DNA from: Actinomycetes bacterium
GTDB taxonomy: Bacteria; Actinomycetota; Actinomycetes; Propionibacteriales; Propionibacteriaceae
Reading direction: 5' to 3'
Length of the DNA stretch: 6,685 nucleotides
NCBI GenBank assembly: GCA_023437345.1
Contig: JAEZGC010000057.1
Location: 1 to 6,685 of the forward strand
Shown: positions 1-6,502 of the stretch, piece by piece
How positions within the stretch are numbered: the first letter of the stretch is position 1
Layout: every line of letters starts with the position of its first letter
Program-made: the position numbers and the translations under genes
Notes under the pieces: model-generated
Seen by the model: only the letters and a program-made list of their open reading frames with translations
What the model was told of the DNA's origin: nothing
The model's database searches: none

Positions 1-21
1 TATTCACTCCGCGGAGGCTAA
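1..21 (+). CDS. Possible C-terminal tail of a plus-strand gene (partial)
   Basis: Frame 1 of the + strand reads Y-S-L-R-G-G and then TAA at 19-21, and a strong hairpin with a T tail starts two bases later. A stop codon immediately followed by a terminator is the usual end of a transcription unit, so a + strand gene entering from the left and converging on oppA is plausible. Six codons are too few to identify a family or to prove coding. The alternative is that this is simply intergenic DNA with a chance stop. Confidence 0.3.
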   Translation, partial: YSLRGG

Positions 22-22
22 C

Positions 23-51
23 CGGCCGGCCCTTGCGGGCCGGCCGTTTCT
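23..51 (+). terminator. Intrinsic terminator between convergent genes
   Basis: A perfect 10-bp all-G/C stem (23-32 paired with 37-46) closes a TTGC loop and is followed on the + strand by TTTCT. The T tail points to termination of + strand transcription arriving from the left. The hairpin also lies 21 nt past the oppA stop codon, so it may stop or 3'-protect the minus-strand opp transcript too. On that strand the trailing bases are GTTAGCC, a poor U tract, though actinobacteria often terminate without one. Confidence 0.75.
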
Positions 52-67
52 AAATCGTTACCGAAGG

Positions 68-1822
68 TCAGTCGAGCGTGGTGTACCCGACATCGGTCCA
101 CCGCGGCTCGCCCATCCCGAACGAACCGTAGTTCGCCAGGGTGTCACGGACCGCGATCAGGTCCGGACGCTGGTACAGCGGCAGGGTGTGCACCGACTCC
201 CAGATCGCCTTGGCGGCCTGCTGGCCCATGGCGAGGCGGGCCTCGTGATCCATCTCGATCCCGATCTTCGGGGTCAGCTCGTTGACCAGGGGCACATCGA
301 GCTGGGCGAAGTTGGACTCGTTGGCGGTGAACTTGCCGTCCTTGGTGGTGCCACCGTAGATCTGGTCGATGCCGCGCAGCGGGTACGGGGTGCCGATCCA
401 CGAGAAGGCGATCATGTCGAACTTGTACTCGTAGAGCACGTTCGGCCAGTCGGTGTTGGTGTCGATGTTGTTGAGGATCAGGTTGACGCCGATCTCCTTC
501 AACATGTTCTGCGCCTGGAGGCCTTCGTTCTCCGAGGCGGCAACGCCGCTCAGCACAGCGAAGGTGACGTCGAGCTGCTTGCCGTCCTTCTCACGGAAGC
601 CGGTCGACTCGTTCAGCACCCAGCCGGCAGCATCGAGCTGCGCCTTGGCACCCTCGGGGTCGTAGTCGATGCCGGTCTCGGCGCCGAGGTCGACGTAGCC
701 CGTCTGGTTCTCAACGAAGATGTTGTTGTTCAGCGGGCGGAAGTCCAGTTGCAGGCCGGCGAGGTCCGAGGCAGCGATCTGCGCCCGGTCGAGGCCCTTG
801 ACGATGGCCTGGCGGACGTTGACGTCGCCCAGGTTCGGAGCCTTGGAGTTGAACGTGAAGTGGCGGAAGTTCGGGCCGAGTGCCGAGCGGACCTCGGAGT
901 TCGGCGCGGACGACGCGAGCTGGTACCCGTTCGGGTCAGGGCCGATGTCGAGGAAGTCGATCTCCTGGTTCGCGAACGCGGCAGCCGCAGCCTCGGTGGG
1001 CACCTGCTTCCAGGTCACCTTGGCCAGCTTCGGCTTGTCGCCCCACCAGTTCGGGTTCGGCTCCTGGGTGACGGTGCCGGAGGTCTTGTCGAAGTTGGTG
1101 ACGGCGAACGGACCGGTGAACCAGTCGTTGTTGAAGTCGGCCCAGCCCTCGTTGAAGGTCTTGGCGTCCTTGACGCCGTCGGCGTGCAGCGGGCCGTCGC
1201 CGATCAGCGCGGTCCAGTCGGGGTAGGTCGCCTTGAACTTGGCGATGACCTCGAACTCGTCGGCGCCGGCTTCCATGCTCTCGATGTCGACCCAGCCCTC
1301 GGTGGAGGCCGCGGTGAACTCCTCGTCGGAGGCGTTCATCGCCTTCCAGGTGCCGATCCAGTCGTCGGCGTTGATCGCCTTGCCGTCGTTCCACTTCGCG
1401 ACCGGGTTCAGCTTCAGCGTGACGGTCAGCTTGCCGTCGGTGACGTCCTCGGTGAACGACTCGAGGTAGTCGGTGTTGGTCTCGGTGTCACCGGAGGGCA
1501 GGTAGTTGAAGTACCGCGGGCGGATCGGAGCCACCAGGTCATTGAGGGAGGACTCGTTGCCGGCCACCGAGAAGGTGTTCCAGGTCGGGATCTCAAAGCT
1601 GATCGAACCGATGAACTCGCCGCCCTCGGCAACCTGGTCGCGCGGGGTCTCGTTGATGTCCCAGCCCTCAGACTGGGCCGGGGGGGCCGAGCTCGCCGGA
1701 GCGCTCGCGCCCGGGCTCGCGCTGTCAGTGGCACCCTGCGTGGGCGCAGGCCCGCCACAGGCGGCGAGCGTCATGGCAAGTCCACCTGCCAGCAGGGGCA
1801 GCAAGAACTTCTTCGCTGTCAC
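68..1822 (-). CDS. oppA: OppA: peptide-binding lipoprotein of an oligopeptide ABC importer (SBP family 5)
   Basis: Extracytoplasmic substrate-binding protein (SBP_bac_5, OppA/DppA type) that captures peptides and delivers them to the OppBC channel. I place the start at the GTG at 1822 (584 aa), because GGAGG (1827-1831) lies 4 nt upstream and translation begins directly with a lipoprotein signal: K4-K5, a hydrophobic stretch 6-21 and lipobox L19-A-A-C22. In-frame ATGs at 1906 and 1849 lack an SD, and the latter lies inside a hairpin arm. After Cys22, an Ala/Ser/Pro-rich linker (about 23-68) tethers the globular domain. Family features include the AKWNDGK segment (142-148), the FNSKAPNL...NVRQAI...LDR block (324-346, typical of family 5) and FSWIGTPYPLRG (473-484). 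Length is normal for the family. Last gene of the opp locus, with its own 169-nt leader gap. Peptide specificity cannot be read from sequence; another peptide-like ligand is possible. Confidence 0.93.
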   Translation of the reverse strand: MTAKKFLLPLLAGGLAMTLAACGGPAPTQGATDSASPGASAPASSAPPAQSEGWDINETPRDQVAEGGEFIGSISFEIPTWNTFSVAGNESSLNDLVAPIRPRYFNYLPSGDTETNTDYLESFTEDVTDGKLTVTLKLNPVAKWNDGKAINADDWIGTWKAMNASDEEFTAASTEGWVDIESMEAGADEFEVIAKFKATYPDWTALIGDGPLHADGVKDAKTFNEGWADFNNDWFTGPFAVTNFDKTSGTVTQEPNPNWWGDKPKLAKVTWKQVPTEAAAAAFANQEIDFLDIGPDPNGYQLASSAPNSEVRSALGPNFRHFTFNSKAPNLGDVNVRQAIVKGLDRAQIAASDLAGLQLDFRPLNNNIFVENQTGYVDLGAETGIDYDPEGAKAQLDAAGWVLNESTGFREKDGKQLDVTFAVLSGVAASENEGLQAQNMLKEIGVNLILNNIDTNTDWPNVLYEYKFDMIAFSWIGTPYPLRGIDQIYGGTTKDGKFTANESNFAQLDVPLVNELTPKIGIEMDHEARLAMGQQAAKAIWESVHTLPLYQRPDLIAVRDTLANYGSFGMGEPRWTDVGYTTLD

Positions 1823-1826
1823 ATTT

Positions 1827-1831
1827 CCTCC
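1827..1831 (-). promoter_or_regulatory. Ribosome binding site fixing the oppA GTG start
   Basis: GGAGG on the minus strand, 4 nt before GTG at 1822. It is the only good Shine-Dalgarno near the 5' end of this reading frame and it decides for the GTG, whose product begins with a clean lipoprotein signal peptide. An overlapping ATG one base upstream of the GTG is out of frame and runs straight into TGA. Confidence 0.75.
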
Positions 1832-1843
1832 ATGATTCGGGTT

Positions 1844-1865
1844 CCCCATCGGTTGCCGATCGGGG
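1844..1865 (-). promoter_or_regulatory. Stable hairpin in the oppA leader, just upstream of the RBS
   Basis: In the minus-strand RNA, CCCC-(G)-AUCGG pairs with CCGAUGGGG around a CAA loop: nine base pairs with one bulged G (the bulge is base 1861). It ends 12 nt before the GGAGG of oppA. No U tract follows, so it is not an obvious terminator. Likely roles are protecting the 5' end of an oppA mRNA after processing, or modulating access to the RBS. Function is inferred; the pairing is seen directly. Confidence 0.5.
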
Positions 1866-1924
1866 TGGCGGCAAGACGCGTCACGCTGCGGGTAAGCAGG
1901 AGCCATGGCTCGGCACCATTGTTG

Positions 1925-1930
1925 AGGTTA
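1925..1930 (-). promoter_or_regulatory. Candidate -10 box of an oppA promoter
   Basis: TGTAACCT on the minus strand contains TAACCT (fits TANNNT) preceded by TG, an extended -10 arrangement. The matching -35 position, 17 nt upstream, falls exactly on a CGGTGA arm of the repeat array at 1948-1977, and there is no good TTGACA. If used, it would give oppA an independent transcript with a leader of roughly 95 nt containing the hairpin at 1844-1865. Weak by itself; context raises it. Confidence 0.35.
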
Positions 1931-1947
1931 CATGCTGAGACGCGAGA

Positions 1948-1977
1948 TCACCGAACGGTGAGATCACCGTGTGGTAA
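1948..1977. promoter_or_regulatory. Alternating TCACCG/CGGTGA repeat array upstream of oppA (operator or RNA switch candidate)
   Basis: On the + strand three perfect 6-base arms alternate in orientation with exactly 2 nt between them: TCACCG (1948-1953), CGGTGA (1956-1961), TCACCG (1964-1969). A fourth, degenerate arm TGGTAA (1972-1977, 4 of 6 matching) keeps the 8-nt step. Adjacent arms form two overlapping dyads. As DNA this looks like a tandem operator for a dimeric repressor covering the oppA promoter. As RNA, the middle arm can pair with either neighbour (5 bp, 4-nt loop), giving mutually exclusive small hairpins. The regulator is unknown. Confidence 0.5.
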
Positions 1978-1991
1978 CGATTTACGCTGCG

Positions 1992-4094
1992 CTACACGAC
2001 CTCGACGACTTCAGGGTAGTGGCACGCCGCGCGGTGGTCGGGACCGGTGACGGCCAGCGGCGGCGGGATCTCGATGCAGGGCTTGCGGTCGGCGTCGGAC
2101 AGCACGGCGAACTTCTGGCAGCGGGTGCGGAACTTGCAGCCCGAGGGCGGGTTGGCCGGACTCGGCAGGTCGCCGGACAGCACGATCCGGTTCCGGGATC
2201 GCTCGGTGACCGGGTCGGGGATCGGGATCGCCGACATCAACGCCTGGGTGTAGGGGTGCATCGGCGAGCCGTAGACTTGGTCGACCCCGCCGATCTCGAC
2301 GATGCCTCCCAGGTACATCACCGCCACCCGGTCTGCGATGTGCCGGATCACCGCCAGGTCATGCGCGACGAACAGGTAGGAAAGGCCGAGTCGGGCCTGC
2401 AGGTCGTCCAGCAGGTTGATCACGCCCGCCTGGATCGAGACATCGAGGGCCGAGACCGGTTCGTCAAGCACGAGGACCTTCGGCTCGAGCGAGAGCGCCC
2501 GCGCGATCCCGACCCGCTGCCGCTGCCCCCCGGAGAAGTGCTGGGGGTAGCGGTCGGCGTGGTTCGGCTCCAGTCCGACAAGACGCAGCAGGTCGGCCAC
2601 CCGGGTCTCGATCTCGGCCTTGGAGTAGCCGTAGACCCCCATCGGCTCGGCGATGATGTCGAAGATCGGCATCCTCGGGTCGAGCGCAGCCATCGGGTCC
2701 TGGAAGACGACCTGGACGTTGCGCCGCAGCGCCTTGCGCTCCCGCCGCGACAGCGCCGTGGTGTCCTTGCCGAGCAGTTCGATGGTTCCGTCGGTGGACT
2801 TGGCCATGTTCAGGATCTCGAGCAGCGTCGTGGTCTTGCCGCTTCCCGACTCCCCCACCAGCCCGAGCGTCTCCCCCTCGCGGATGTCGAGGTCGATGCC
2901 GTCGACGGCGCGCACCGTCCCGATCCGGCGCCGGTAGATGGCCCCCTTCATCAATGGGTAGTGCCGTTTGAGATCGGTGAGTTCCAGCACCACCGGACGC
3001 TGCTCGCGCGGGGTGTCGGCCAGCTCGGAGGTCGCCAGCGTCGGCACCCCGAAGATCTCGGCGTGGCCGAGGTTGCCGTTGACCACCTCAGGCAACCGGT
3101 GGCAGGCAGCCGTGTGCGCCGGGTCCTCGGTGAGCATCAGGTCCGGCTCGACTGTGGCGCAGATGTCGATGGCCATCGGGCAGCGGGCCCGGAAGGGGCA
3201 GCCGGGCGGGAGGTTCACCACCGAGGGCGGGTTGCCCTCCAGCACGGGGAGCGCCTGGCCGTGGGTGCTCTGGTCGAGCCGCGGGACGGTTCCCAGCAGC
3301 CCGATCGTGTACGGCATCCGCGGCCGGTAGAAGATGTCGTCGACAGACCCCTTCTCCACCGGGCGGCCGGCGTACATGACGACGACCCGGTCAGCCGTGC
3401 CGGCGACGATCCCGAGGTCGTGGGTGATCATGATGATCGCCGCCCCGGTCTCCTGCTGCGCCTTCTGCAGCACCTCGATCACCTGGGCCTGGATCGTGAC
3501 GTCCAGCGCCGTGGTCGGCTCGTCGGCGATGATCACGTCGGGGTCGTTGGCGATAGCCATGGCGATCATCACCCGCTGGCGCATCCCGCCGGAGAACTCG
3601 AACGGGAACGACTTCACCCGCTCGCGCGGGTTGGGAATGCCGACCAGGTCGAGAAGTTCCACAGCGCGGCGCTCCGCCGCGGACTTCCCCATCATCTCGT
3701 GGGCAAGGATGGTCTCGACGATCTGGTCGCCGACGGTGTACACCGGCGTGAGCGCCGACAGCGGGTCCTGGAAGATCATCGCCATCTTGCGACCGCGCAA
3801 CCGCGACATGTCGGCATCGCTCTGGCCGAGCAGTTCGACCCCGCCAAGCTTGATCGAGCCGGTGATCCGGGTGGTCGGCGGGTGCAGCCCCATGATCGCC
3901 AGGGAGGTCACCGACTTGCCCGAGCCGGACTCGCCCACGATCGCCATCGCCTCGCCCTTGTTCAGGTCGAAGCTGAGCCCGCGGACGGCACGCACCATCC
4001 CGGCCTCGCTGGGGAAGGTGACGTTCAGGTCGCTGACTTCAAGGACCTTGTCACCAACCCTGGCTTCGGGCTGGTTGAGCAGTTCCTGGGTCAT
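1992..4094 (-). CDS. oppD: OppD: fused double-ATPase subunit of the oligopeptide ABC importer
   Basis: Cytoplasmic ATPase that drives peptide import through OppBC; a 700-aa fusion of what are OppD and OppF in many bacteria, as in the mycobacterial OppD. Half 1: Walker A GESGSGKS (54-61), Q-loop Q109, signature FSGGM (167-171), Walker B ending D191-E192, switch H225. Half 2: Walker A GESGSGKT (414-421), Q465, signature FSGGQ (520-524), Walker B ending D544-E545, H578. All catalytic residues are present in both halves, so both sites look competent. Each half ends in an oligopeptide-transporter C-terminal segment with four cysteines (C299, C305, C312, C331; and C653, C659, C673, C691), a pattern that binds a [4Fe-4S] cluster in characterised family members. 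The ATG (4094) overlaps the oppC stop as ATGA, with GGAGG 6 nt upstream, indicating coupling. Confidence 0.96.
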   Translation of the reverse strand: MTQELLNQPEARVGDKVLEVSDLNVTFPSEAGMVRAVRGLSFDLNKGEAMAIVGESGSGKSVTSLAIMGLHPPTTRITGSIKLGGVELLGQSDADMSRLRGRKMAMIFQDPLSALTPVYTVGDQIVETILAHEMMGKSAAERRAVELLDLVGIPNPRERVKSFPFEFSGGMRQRVMIAMAIANDPDVIIADEPTTALDVTIQAQVIEVLQKAQQETGAAIIMITHDLGIVAGTADRVVVMYAGRPVEKGSVDDIFYRPRMPYTIGLLGTVPRLDQSTHGQALPVLEGNPPSVVNLPPGCPFRARCPMAIDICATVEPDLMLTEDPAHTAACHRLPEVVNGNLGHAEIFGVPTLATSELADTPREQRPVVLELTDLKRHYPLMKGAIYRRRIGTVRAVDGIDLDIREGETLGLVGESGSGKTTTLLEILNMAKSTDGTIELLGKDTTALSRRERKALRRNVQVVFQDPMAALDPRMPIFDIIAEPMGVYGYSKAEIETRVADLLRLVGLEPNHADRYPQHFSGGQRQRVGIARALSLEPKVLVLDEPVSALDVSIQAGVINLLDDLQARLGLSYLFVAHDLAVIRHIADRVAVMYLGGIVEIGGVDQVYGSPMHPYTQALMSAIPIPDPVTERSRNRIVLSGDLPSPANPPSGCKFRTRCQKFAVLSDADRKPCIEIPPPLAVTGPDHRAACHYPEVVEVV

Positions 4095-5038
4095 GCACTG
4101 CCTCCGGAGGACGAACTGGGATCGAGCGCGTCACGCAGGCCGTCGCCGACCGCGTTCACGCACATGACGAGGAAGACCAGCACTGTCGCCGGTCCGAGGA
4201 AGATCCACGGGTAGGTGGTGGCCATCCGGGCCCCCTCGCCGATCAGGGTGCCGAGCGAGGTGTCGGGCGCCTGGACGCCGAAGCCGAAGTAGGAAAGGCC
4301 GGTCTCGGACAGGATCGCGTACCCGACGCCGAGGGTGGCGTCGATGATCAGCAGGGACGAGGCGTTCGGCAGGATGTGCCGCACGATGATGCGCAGCGAC
4401 GACAGGCCCATGAAGCGGGCTGCCAGGATGTACTCGCGTTCCCTGATGGACAGGGTGAGCGACCGGACGACGCGCGCCGACAGCGGCCAGGCGAACAGCG
4501 CCAGCAGCACCACCAGCATCAGCCAGGCCGAGTCGCCGCCGTACTGGCCGCGGGCGGCGATAGCGATCAGGAAGAAGCTCGGGACCACCAGCAGCAGGTC
4601 GATGATCCACAGCATCGACTTCTCGTACCAGCCGCCGAGGTAGGCCGCCGAGGCCCCGACCAGGGCGGCGATGGTGGTGGAGATCAGGGCGACCATGAAG
4701 CCGATCAGCAGCGACTTGCCGAGCCCGCGGGCGGTCAGCGCGAGAACGTCCCGGCCGGCCTGGGTGGTGCCCAGCGGGTGGGAACTGCTCGGCGGCTTGA
4801 GGAAAGACGTGGGGTCGATCTGGTCGAACTTCCAGTAGATGAGGTTCGGGCCGACCACGGCCAGGAAGCAGAGGAAGATGATGCCCAGCGCGCCGACCAC
4901 GGCGAGCTTGTTGCGCAAGAAGCGACGCCAGATCAACCGGCGGCGGGTGAGCCGGCGGGTACCGCCACCTTCGCCCTGCGGCCCTTCGGCGGGGGCGATC
5001 GTGTCGGATTCGGCGATCCTCAGTTCGGTGTCTGCCAT
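4091..5038 (-). CDS. oppC: OppC: permease subunit of the oligopeptide ABC importer
   Basis: Inner-membrane permease (BPD_transp_1, with the OppC N-terminal region), partner of OppB in forming the peptide channel. I take the ATG at 5038 (315 aa), 8 nt after the oppB stop, with GGGGAG 3 nt upstream. A longer frame to 5119 would overlap oppB by about 70 nt and lacks support. Order: charged cytoplasmic N-terminus with an R-rich stretch (28-42), first membrane span about 43-63, the HPLGTTQAGRDVLA block (87-100) typical of OppC/DppC, core spans about 106-133, 140-162, 170-190, 226-245 and 277-298, the EAA coupling loop (EYILAARFMGLSS...LPN, 202-225) that contacts the ATPase, LSYFGFG (248-254), and the family ending GDGLRDALDP (298-307). 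Its stop overlaps the oppD start. Confidence 0.95.
   Translation of the reverse strand: MADTELRIAESDTIAPAEGPQGEGGGTRRLTRRRLIWRRFLRNKLAVVGALGIIFLCFLAVVGPNLIYWKFDQIDPTSFLKPPSSSHPLGTTQAGRDVLALTARGLGKSLLIGFMVALISTTIAALVGASAAYLGGWYEKSMLWIIDLLLVVPSFFLIAIAARGQYGGDSAWLMLVVLLALFAWPLSARVVRSLTLSIREREYILAARFMGLSSLRIIVRHILPNASSLLIIDATLGVGYAILSETGLSYFGFGVQAPDTSLGTLIGEGARMATTYPWIFLGPATVLVFLVMCVNAVGDGLRDALDPSSSSGGSA
4101..4105 (-). promoter_or_regulatory. oppD ribosome binding site within the end of oppC
   Basis: GGAGG lies 6 nt before the oppD ATG (4094) and is embedded in the last codons of oppC, which ends in the ATGA overlap. Ribosomes finishing oppC are thus placed to restart on oppD, which would help keep channel and ATPase subunits in balance. 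Confidence 0.75.
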
Positions 5039-5046
5039 CGTCTCCC

Positions 5047-6027
5047 CTAGCCGAGCCGGACCCGCGGGTCGAGGATCGCGACCATAATGTCGGACAGCAC
5101 CGCGCCGACCAGGACGCACACGCCGGCGAACGCGGTCACCGCCACCACCCCGTGCGGGTCACGGTTGGTGATCGTGTCGACGCCGTACTGGCCGATCCCG
5201 GGGAAGCCGAAGATCCGCTCGGTGAACGTGGCGCCGGTGAACATGGTGGCGACGCTGAACGCGACGTAGGTGCCGGTCGGGATGAGGGCGGTCCGCAGCG
5301 CGTGCTTCATCACCGCGCGGGACTGCGGCAGGCCCTTCGCCCGCGCGGTCCGGACGTAGTCGGCCCCCAGGGAGTCGAGCATGATGTTTCGCTGGATCCG
5401 GCTCATCGAGGCGACCCCGATGATCACCAGCACGAACGTCGGTAACAACAGGTGCTGGGCACGGTCGACAAGGTCGGCGAATGGATAGTCCCCGACGTCC
5501 CCGGTCTCGCCGAGGAACTCGAAGACCCGGGTGCCGGTCGCGTTGTTGAACCAGGTGGCCCCGATCTGGGTGACGTGCCCGATCACGAACGCGGGAGTGG
5601 AGATCACCAGCAGCGACAGCGCGGTGATGGTGCGGTCGGAGACCCGGTACTGCCGGGTCGCCGTCCAGGCGCCGACCGCGACCCCGATCACGATGCCGGC
5701 CAGCGTGCCGATGATCAGCAGCCGCAGGCTGACCCACATCCGCATGCTGATCTGCTCGGCCACATCGGCGCCCAGCGGTGACGAACCCCAGTCCCCCTGC
5801 AGGACGCCGGTCAGCCAGATCCAGTACCGCTCCCAGAGCGGGACCGTGTCGCTGAGGTTGTACATCGAGAGCTGCGCCTCGATGATCTCCGGCGCGACCG
5901 GCGGTTGGCGCAACTCGAACAGGGCCCGCGGGTTCAGCTGGGTGGCGGCGAGGACGTAGGTGAGCGAAACCGCCACGAACAGCAGGAGGGCGTAGTTCAG
6001 CAACCGCCGTCCGATGTATCGAAGCAT
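5047..6027 (-). CDS. oppB: OppB: permease subunit of the oligopeptide ABC importer
   Basis: Inner-membrane permease (BPD_transp_1, OppB/DppB type), 326 aa, normal length. The N-terminus MLRYIGRRLL followed by a membrane span (about 11-28) is the classic OppB start, which supports the ATG at 6027. A large extracytoplasmic segment (about 30-95) with WLTGVLQGDWGSS (71-83) precedes the core spans (about 98-121, 133-155, 191-207, 249-268 and 296-318). The EAA loop DYVRTARAKGLPQSRAV (223-239) contacts OppD, and ERIFGFPGIGQ (270-280) and the C-terminal DPRVRLG are family hallmarks. There is no convincing Shine-Dalgarno; the ATG is preceded by CCCCCC and a TACTTT box at the leaderless spacing. First opp gene, 43 nt after the RDD gene on the same strand and 8 nt before oppC. 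Confidence 0.95.
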   Translation of the reverse strand: MLRYIGRRLLNYALLLFVAVSLTYVLAATQLNPRALFELRQPPVAPEIIEAQLSMYNLSDTVPLWERYWIWLTGVLQGDWGSSPLGADVAEQISMRMWVSLRLLIIGTLAGIVIGVAVGAWTATRQYRVSDRTITALSLLVISTPAFVIGHVTQIGATWFNNATGTRVFEFLGETGDVGDYPFADLVDRAQHLLLPTFVLVIIGVASMSRIQRNIMLDSLGADYVRTARAKGLPQSRAVMKHALRTALIPTGTYVAFSVATMFTGATFTERIFGFPGIGQYGVDTITNRDPHGVVAVTAFAGVCVLVGAVLSDIMVAILDPRVRLG

Positions 6028-6034
6028 GGGGGGA

Positions 6035-6040
6035 AAAGTA
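6035..6040 (-). promoter_or_regulatory. Candidate -10 box of a leaderless oppB promoter
   Basis: TACTTT (TANNNT) on the minus strand lies 7 nt before the oppB ATG, with no Shine-Dalgarno in between (the spacer is TCCCCCC). Leaderless mRNAs, common in actinobacteria, have this geometry, with transcription starting at the A of ATG. An overlapping alternative, TAGGGT (6040-6045), would give a short leader. No good -35 is visible. The opp genes may therefore be transcribed separately from the RDD gene. Confidence 0.4.
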
Positions 6041-6070
6041 CCCTACATGGGCAAGGTAGTCCTAAATCTG

Positions 6071-6496
6071 CTACCGCTGAGTTACCACCACAGTGCCTAG
6101 TGCGAGGTCGTTCAAGCCGCGCCGGTCGGCGCCGATCACCACCGCCGGGAGCACCACGCCGATCATCGCGGTGCGGGCCGCCGCGCGCCACCAGCCGAGC
6201 GGTTGCCCGTCCAGCCGGACCACCCTGACCCGGGCGAGGATCTGTCCGAAGCTGCCGCCGACCAGCGCCGTCAGCACGGTCTTCTCCACGAAAAACACAG
6301 CCAGGATCATCCAGGCCCGCCAGTCGCTCTCGCGCAGCACCGCCATCCCGAAGGCGAAGATCGCCACCAGCATCGAGCCGGCCCAGTCCAGCAGCAGCGC
6401 GGCGATCCTGGCCCGCCAGCTGGCCAGCGACCCGCGTCCGTCCGGCGGCAGCCCGAGGTCCTGCCCGGGGTAGTTCTCGGCCTCCACCTCGCTCAT
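6071..6496 (-). CDS. RDD-family integral membrane protein
   Basis: Small membrane protein, 141 aa, function not known for most RDD proteins. After a hydrophilic N-terminus (1-26) comes the first span with the family's Arg/Asp signature (R28, R30 and D37 in RARIAALLLDW), a second span about 61-79, then GGSFGQILARVRVVRLDG (80-97), matching the usual G-x-x-x-G-x-x-L-x-x-x-x-V-V-x-x-D-G block, and the closing block RRGLNDLALGTVVV (125-138) containing the second conserved Asp (D130). A third hydrophobic stretch is at about 110-123. Divergent from glnA with a 155-nt gap; an RDD gene beside glnA is a recurring actinobacterial arrangement. I use the ATG at 6496: no SD, but TAGGCT sits 6 nt upstream, consistent with a leaderless start. 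A link to peptide transport is not shown. Confidence 0.85.
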   Translation of the reverse strand: MSEVEAENYPGQDLGLPPDGRGSLASWRARIAALLLDWAGSMLVAIFAFGMAVLRESDWRAWMILAVFFVEKTVLTALVGGSFGQILARVRVVRLDGQPLGWWRAAARTAMIGVVLPAVVIGADRRGLNDLALGTVVVTQR

Positions 6497-6502
6497 GGCG
6501 CG

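Noticed and set aside
7..16. Perfect palindrome CTCCGCGGAG near the left edge
   Set aside because: A 10-bp palindrome in GC-rich DNA, with no partner sites or promoter nearby; probably chance, and partly within the possible coding tail.
1823..1906. Longer oppA start at the ATG at 1906
   Set aside because: It would put 28 non-signal residues before the lipoprotein signal peptide, and it has no Shine-Dalgarno; the GTG at 1822 has both.
1875..1913. Short leader peptide (12 codons from the ATG at about 1913) upstream of oppA
   Set aside because: No ribosome binding site, no run of regulatory codons and no linked terminator/antiterminator; likely a chance frame.
1963..1978. GlnR-type half-site pair GTTAC-n6-GTGAT upstream of oppA
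   Set aside because: The second element matches the GAAAC half-site at only two of five bases; the bases are better explained by the CGGTGA repeat array.
188..2050. 620-aa plus-strand open frame opposite oppA
   Set aside because: It mirrors the codon pattern of oppA in a GC-rich genome and yields a low-complexity R/G/V/D/L composition with no recognisable domain; the minus-strand frame has a complete family-5 binding protein.
1971..4214. 747-aa plus-strand open frame opposite oppD
   Set aside because: Composition is R/H/D/G/V-rich with no motifs, exactly antisense to a full double ATPase; a GC-bias shadow.
5039..5119. Longer oppC start (27 extra residues, overlapping oppB)
   Set aside because: The extension is Arg/Gly/Pro-rich antisense-like sequence within oppB; the ATG at 5038 has an SD and standard spacing after the oppB stop.
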